Shown here: piece after piece, positions 23,161 to 64,000 of the stretch | Numbering within the stretch: position 1 is the stretch's first letter | How the letters are laid out: each line of letters opens with the position of its first letter | NCBI GenBank assembly: GCA_021018995.1 | Contig: CM037598.1 | Location: forward strand, 75,162,671 to 75,226,670 | Reading direction: 5' to 3' | DNA from: Chloranthus sessilifolius | Lineage: Eukaryota; Streptophyta; Magnoliopsida; Chloranthales; Chloranthaceae | DNA length: 64,000 nucleotides | Made by a program: the position numbers and the translations under genes | Notes under the pieces: model-generated | What the model saw: the letters and a program-made list of their open reading frames with translations, nothing else | Told to the model about the DNA's origin: nothing | Databases searched by the model: none

Positions 23161-23491
23161 ACATTTCTCATTCTATAAATTAGGACATTTAAAACACCTC
23201 AACAATTCCCATAAAATAAAATTATCAAATTTTCAGAAAAGCCAACAAAAACATTGCATTAATTTAGGGATCTGGTATGTCCCACTACAAATTCAAATTT
23301 AATCTTTTCAACCACTGTTCCATCATAATTTCAAATGTGTGGCAGCTTAGGATGTAGCGGGCGGCATAAGTTTTCTACCGACGAGTACGAGGTTGGAGTT
23401 GGAAACTAAGCATCATAACGTCCCGATGCCACCCTTTTTCGACGGGTTTCCGCTTTGCTATCCCCAACCAACTTACAATGAATCATAGTTT

Positions 23492-60962
<37,471 letters not shown>

Positions 60963-62000
60963 CTTCCTCTTGGCAAATCCTACTACTGCTCCAAGCCAGA
61001 ATCGCACAATAAGAAGAACTACCTAACATAGAAAACGGAAGACAAAAAAAATCCTGTATCAAAAACCAGATAAAGGGAAATATAAACAAGATAGACCAAT
61101 AAAAACACAAAACCCAAAGAACCAACAGAATTCAATAACCATGTCAGAAAAACTGAAGAAAAATAAAGCCCAGTTAAGAGACTCAATTCCCTGACTAAAA
61201 ATCCACCAAAACCCTAACAAATCTCTTCCAATTTTAGCCCAGGACATAAGAAAACAAAAACCGTAAAAAATAAAAACAAAAACCCAGTAAAAAATAAAAA
61301 CAGAAACACCCATCCTGAAAAACCCACCAAAATCCTAACTAAAAGTCTGTCCTTTTCCTGCCCAAAACACAACAATTTTAAAATATTAAAATATAAACCC
61401 AAACCCATTAAGTAAATAAATAAACATACTCATACACAAAAACAAAATATTGTAATAATAATAACATTAAACACCAAAAACTTAACCCTAAGTCTTCGAA
61501 AACTAAACCCAAAACACGAAAAAATGTCAACTTTCATACATTATAATTAAACAAAGAAAACCCAGGAAACAAGCATAAAACAAAAAATACCCATCTTCCA
61601 AAAACCTTAGAGATAGAAAACACACCAAACCTAACTCAAACTCATTCAAAAATTCCAACACAATACCAAAAAACAACAAATTTCAAGCATCAATTCAACC
61701 AAACAAGACTTAATCAAATAAAATATAATAAAACATAAAAAAATTCCCAAAAGCACAAAATACAAAATACAAAGCACAAAAAACCCACTAACAATCTCAC
61801 CCACAACTCCTTCAAAAATCCCCAAAACAGAAAATGTAAATACCAACCATCAAAGTTCAACCAAATATCAAAAATAAAAAAAAAATACTCCTTCCCAAAA
61901 CCAAAAAAAAAAACATAAATAAAATATTTTAAAAAATATAAAAAAACCCACTAGAACTCCTTTAAAAAAATGAAGCAGGACCAGACACTAAAACCCTAAT
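60963..62000 (-). promoter_or_regulatory. Presumed TPST 5' UTR and promoter region
   Basis: Lies directly upstream of the TPST start codon on the minus strand and before the LTR material near 62.1 kb. It is very A-rich on the plus strand (T-rich on the sense strand), with no coding sequence supported. I cannot place a TATA box or transcription start with confidence; a 5' UTR intron is possible. The assignment is positional only. Confidence 0.35.
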
Positions 62001-62049
62001 TATGCAATTTTGCTGAAATTAATTTAATTTATGAGCAAGGGAAAAATAA

Positions 62050-63747
62050 ATTGACTGCCAACTGACATCTAATTATTGTGAAATTTAATTTAGGTAATCA
62101 AGGAGGGTTCAATTTAGTGTTAAATCCGACAGGATAATCCCTACAAGCCCATAAACGTGGGTCTTAGGTTAGAACTTGAATTCCCTCTAGCTTAGGGCAT
62201 CAAACGACAATCAATGACTTGAGTCTTTTGATCACATTCTAGGGTTTAAAAGAAATAAAAGGTTTAGAGAAGGATTAAACCCTAATTCCCAATAACTAAT
62301 GTGAGGTTCAAAGGGTTTATAATTATTGGAAGGGTAAATAGGGTTAAAACAATAGGGTTTTTTAAACTAAAGGATTTTCTATGATTGAAATAAGTTTCCA
62401 ACAACTATGGGCTCAAACAAGATTAAAATTGAGAATTAAAATACAAATAAACAACTAAATATCTTCCACCAATAGAGAATTAGAGAAGATAATCAAAGAA
62501 GATGGATTACCCTCACGCCAAACCCACTGTGGGGAAGAAGACTCACTCTTCAACTTTTCATGAACTTCCATTCAATTTCATTAATCAAGCATCAATCATT
62601 ATCTCAATTGTCTTTACCATTCTATTTATAGCACTTAAGAAGCCCTAAACTAAGTCTAATCTAATTGAACTAAAAGTCCCTTTAAGTAACTCACGAAAAC
62701 AAACCAAAAAGGAAAGTTTGCAACTTAAGTCTCATTCACAGACATAACTCGCAATTAACCAGGGTTTGCTTGACGGTCGTCTGTAACCTGCAGTACGGTC
62801 GACCGTGAGTCACAAACGTTATGCCCTCTACGAGAACAGAGTGTTGTTTATTCACGGACAACCGTCATGACCTTCTTTATTAGACTCACAACTCTTCTTC
62901 GTTTGCTCCCCATGCGTGCGTCTTCCCAAGGTGGGGCTTCTCGTGTGGCCCACGTGCACATGGGTCTTCAATCGCCTATCCAAAGTGTTGAAGGAGGCTG
63001 AGGTGTTTTGGATCTTTTCTTGCACCTCATATACACCTCGAAAGGACCAATGTCCTCATCAACAATCCAACCACAATGATTTTATCCTTTGATTGCACGA
63101 GTTTACGTGCTCTTAAAATCAAGAGAAGAAGAATAAAAGCAAGAAAGTGACTTGTTCGAGGGATTCAAGACCTCCTAAGGTCCCTAGGAAGACAAATAAC
63201 TCCATTCCCTTTCTCTTTCTCAAGGGATTATCATCATCATCACAGCCTTATCCCACCTATTTGGGGTCAGCTTTGAGAGTCCTACTTCTCCACTCATTTC
63301 TAATCAGCACTAAGCTCTCTGTAACTTCTCAATCCTTCATGTCCCTTCTCACTGGTTCCCTCTAGGTCTTCATCGGTCTTCCTCTTCTCCTACTTCCTTG
63401 TGCTCATAGCATCTCAACCCTTCATATAGGGTCTGCTTCTGGCCTTCGCCAGACACATGTTCAAACGCCTCAAGCGACATTCCGTAATTTTTTCCATTAT
63501 AGGTGCCACTCTCAAAGGATTACATGACTTTATTCATTTCTTATCTTATCAATTAAAAAAGAGTACCATCATGCATATTGCTAAGAATAACTACCTAAAA
63601 ATAGTAACTTACTAAGGAAAAGATAATCACTAATTAAAGGCGATATAATGGACAACGATTTAAGAAAATTTAATAAGGTAAGACCTCCCGCAAAATTGCT
63701 AGCCCATTGGCTATGATACGGTGTACAACATGGCACTAAATGAGGTG
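62050..63747 (-). mobile_element. LTR of a minus-strand Ty3/gypsy-type element
   Basis: On the minus strand the element's internal 3' end (AACCCTTGAGGACAAGGGTT, GGGGGAGAGAATGATG) stops at about 63747 and is followed by LTR-like sequence. A TATA box (CTATAAATAG) lies at 62623-62634, with a downstream leader (GAAGAGTGAGTCTTCTTCC). Palindromic GACGGTCGACCGTG-like text lies near 62770-62810. The left limit is not certain. It sits upstream of TPST. Confidence 0.6.
63226..63490 (+). repeat. Interspersed repeat of the ATCATCATCATCACAGCCTTATCCC type
   Basis: The sequence CAGCCTTATCCCACCTATTTGGGGTCAG is a very common plant interspersed repeat, usually attached to a short (ATC)n run and often interpreted as LINE- or SINE-derived. 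It interrupts the LTR sequence. Assignment from memory only. Confidence 0.45.
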
Positions 63748-64000
63748 CACATCATTCTCTCCCCCATAAATAACCCTTGTCCTCAAGGGTTGAAGACTTT
63801 GCAGTGTTCCATCAGGATCCTCACACTCCGATGGTCCCACCCGTACATGGATCACATAGATTATCCATGCACCCTTCTCGTTCTTCGACTTACATTTTTT
63901 TCTCTTCAAATAACATTTTCTCAGCAGCTCACAAAATAAGGTCTACCATCGATGTTTTGTCATCCCACTCGGGCATGAATCACAAAGATTATCCATGCAC
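63748..64000 (-). pseudogene. 3' end of gypsy internal region, runs off the window
   Basis: Minus-strand text just before the LTR (CTTGAGGACAAGGGTTATTT then GGGGGAGAGAATG) is typical of the end of the Ty3/gypsy internal region and its polypurine tract. The rest lies outside the window, so its state cannot be judged. Confidence 0.55.

Noticed and set aside
61059-61846. Hydrophobic open frames upstream of TPST
   Set aside because: Phe/Leu-rich translations of A-rich plus-strand DNA; no starts, splice sites or homologues recognised.
62121-62330. Additional small host gene near 62.1-62.3 kb
   Set aside because: Only LTR-like, AT-rich text; no coding block.

Overview
The window is nuclear DNA from a flowering plant with a large, repeat-rich genome. 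It holds one recognisable host gene, exons split by introns of up to 18 kb, and layers of plant-type transposable elements (Mutator-like, hAT, Ty1/copia, Ty3/gypsy, LINE, SINE and many MITEs). The species cannot be named from this sequence. There are no bacterial operons, CRISPR arrays or rRNA genes.

The host gene lies on the minus strand from 60962 down to 23492. I assembled it by eye from twelve exons whose splice sites and phases all agree. It encodes a 497-residue plant tyrosylprotein sulfotransferase (TPST), with signal peptide, PAPS-binding motifs and a C-terminal membrane anchor. It looks intact although its introns hold most of the transposons here: intron 5 (29042-39949) contains a Ty3/gypsy element, and intron 4 (40094-58499) contains two copia elements, two hAT elements, LINE pieces and a small TRIM-like LTR element. 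Two of its eleven introns use GC rather than GT donors.

Left of TPST (1-23.4 kb) is intergenic. At 1-9.1 kb are three copies of one long LTR, one solo LTR being inserted head-to-head into another with a 5-bp target duplication. Between and beside them sit a 0.7-kb hAT-type MITE (8-bp duplication) and a foldback element at 2.93-3.86 kb. From about 11.88 to 20.81 kb is a large Mutator-like element. It has a decayed FAR1/MULE transposase (plus strand) and, on the minus strand, a DUF1985 gene with an acidic segment and a proline-rich minisatellite segment. All its non-coding spaces are filled by short GAAGCG/CGCTTC inverted motifs. The foldback element at 2.9 kb shares its ends and a diverged form of these motifs, so the two look like autonomous and non-autonomous members of one family, both lying inside (AT)n microsatellites. 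This family is the best candidate for something undescribed.

Right of TPST (61-64 kb) is the presumed promoter side, followed by a minus-strand LTR and the end of the internal region of another Ty3/gypsy element that runs off the window.

Overall, one conserved gene has kept its reading frame while its introns were filled with mobile DNA. Most small elements abut TA, CT or GT microsatellites, and several unrelated families carry arrays of short palindromes.
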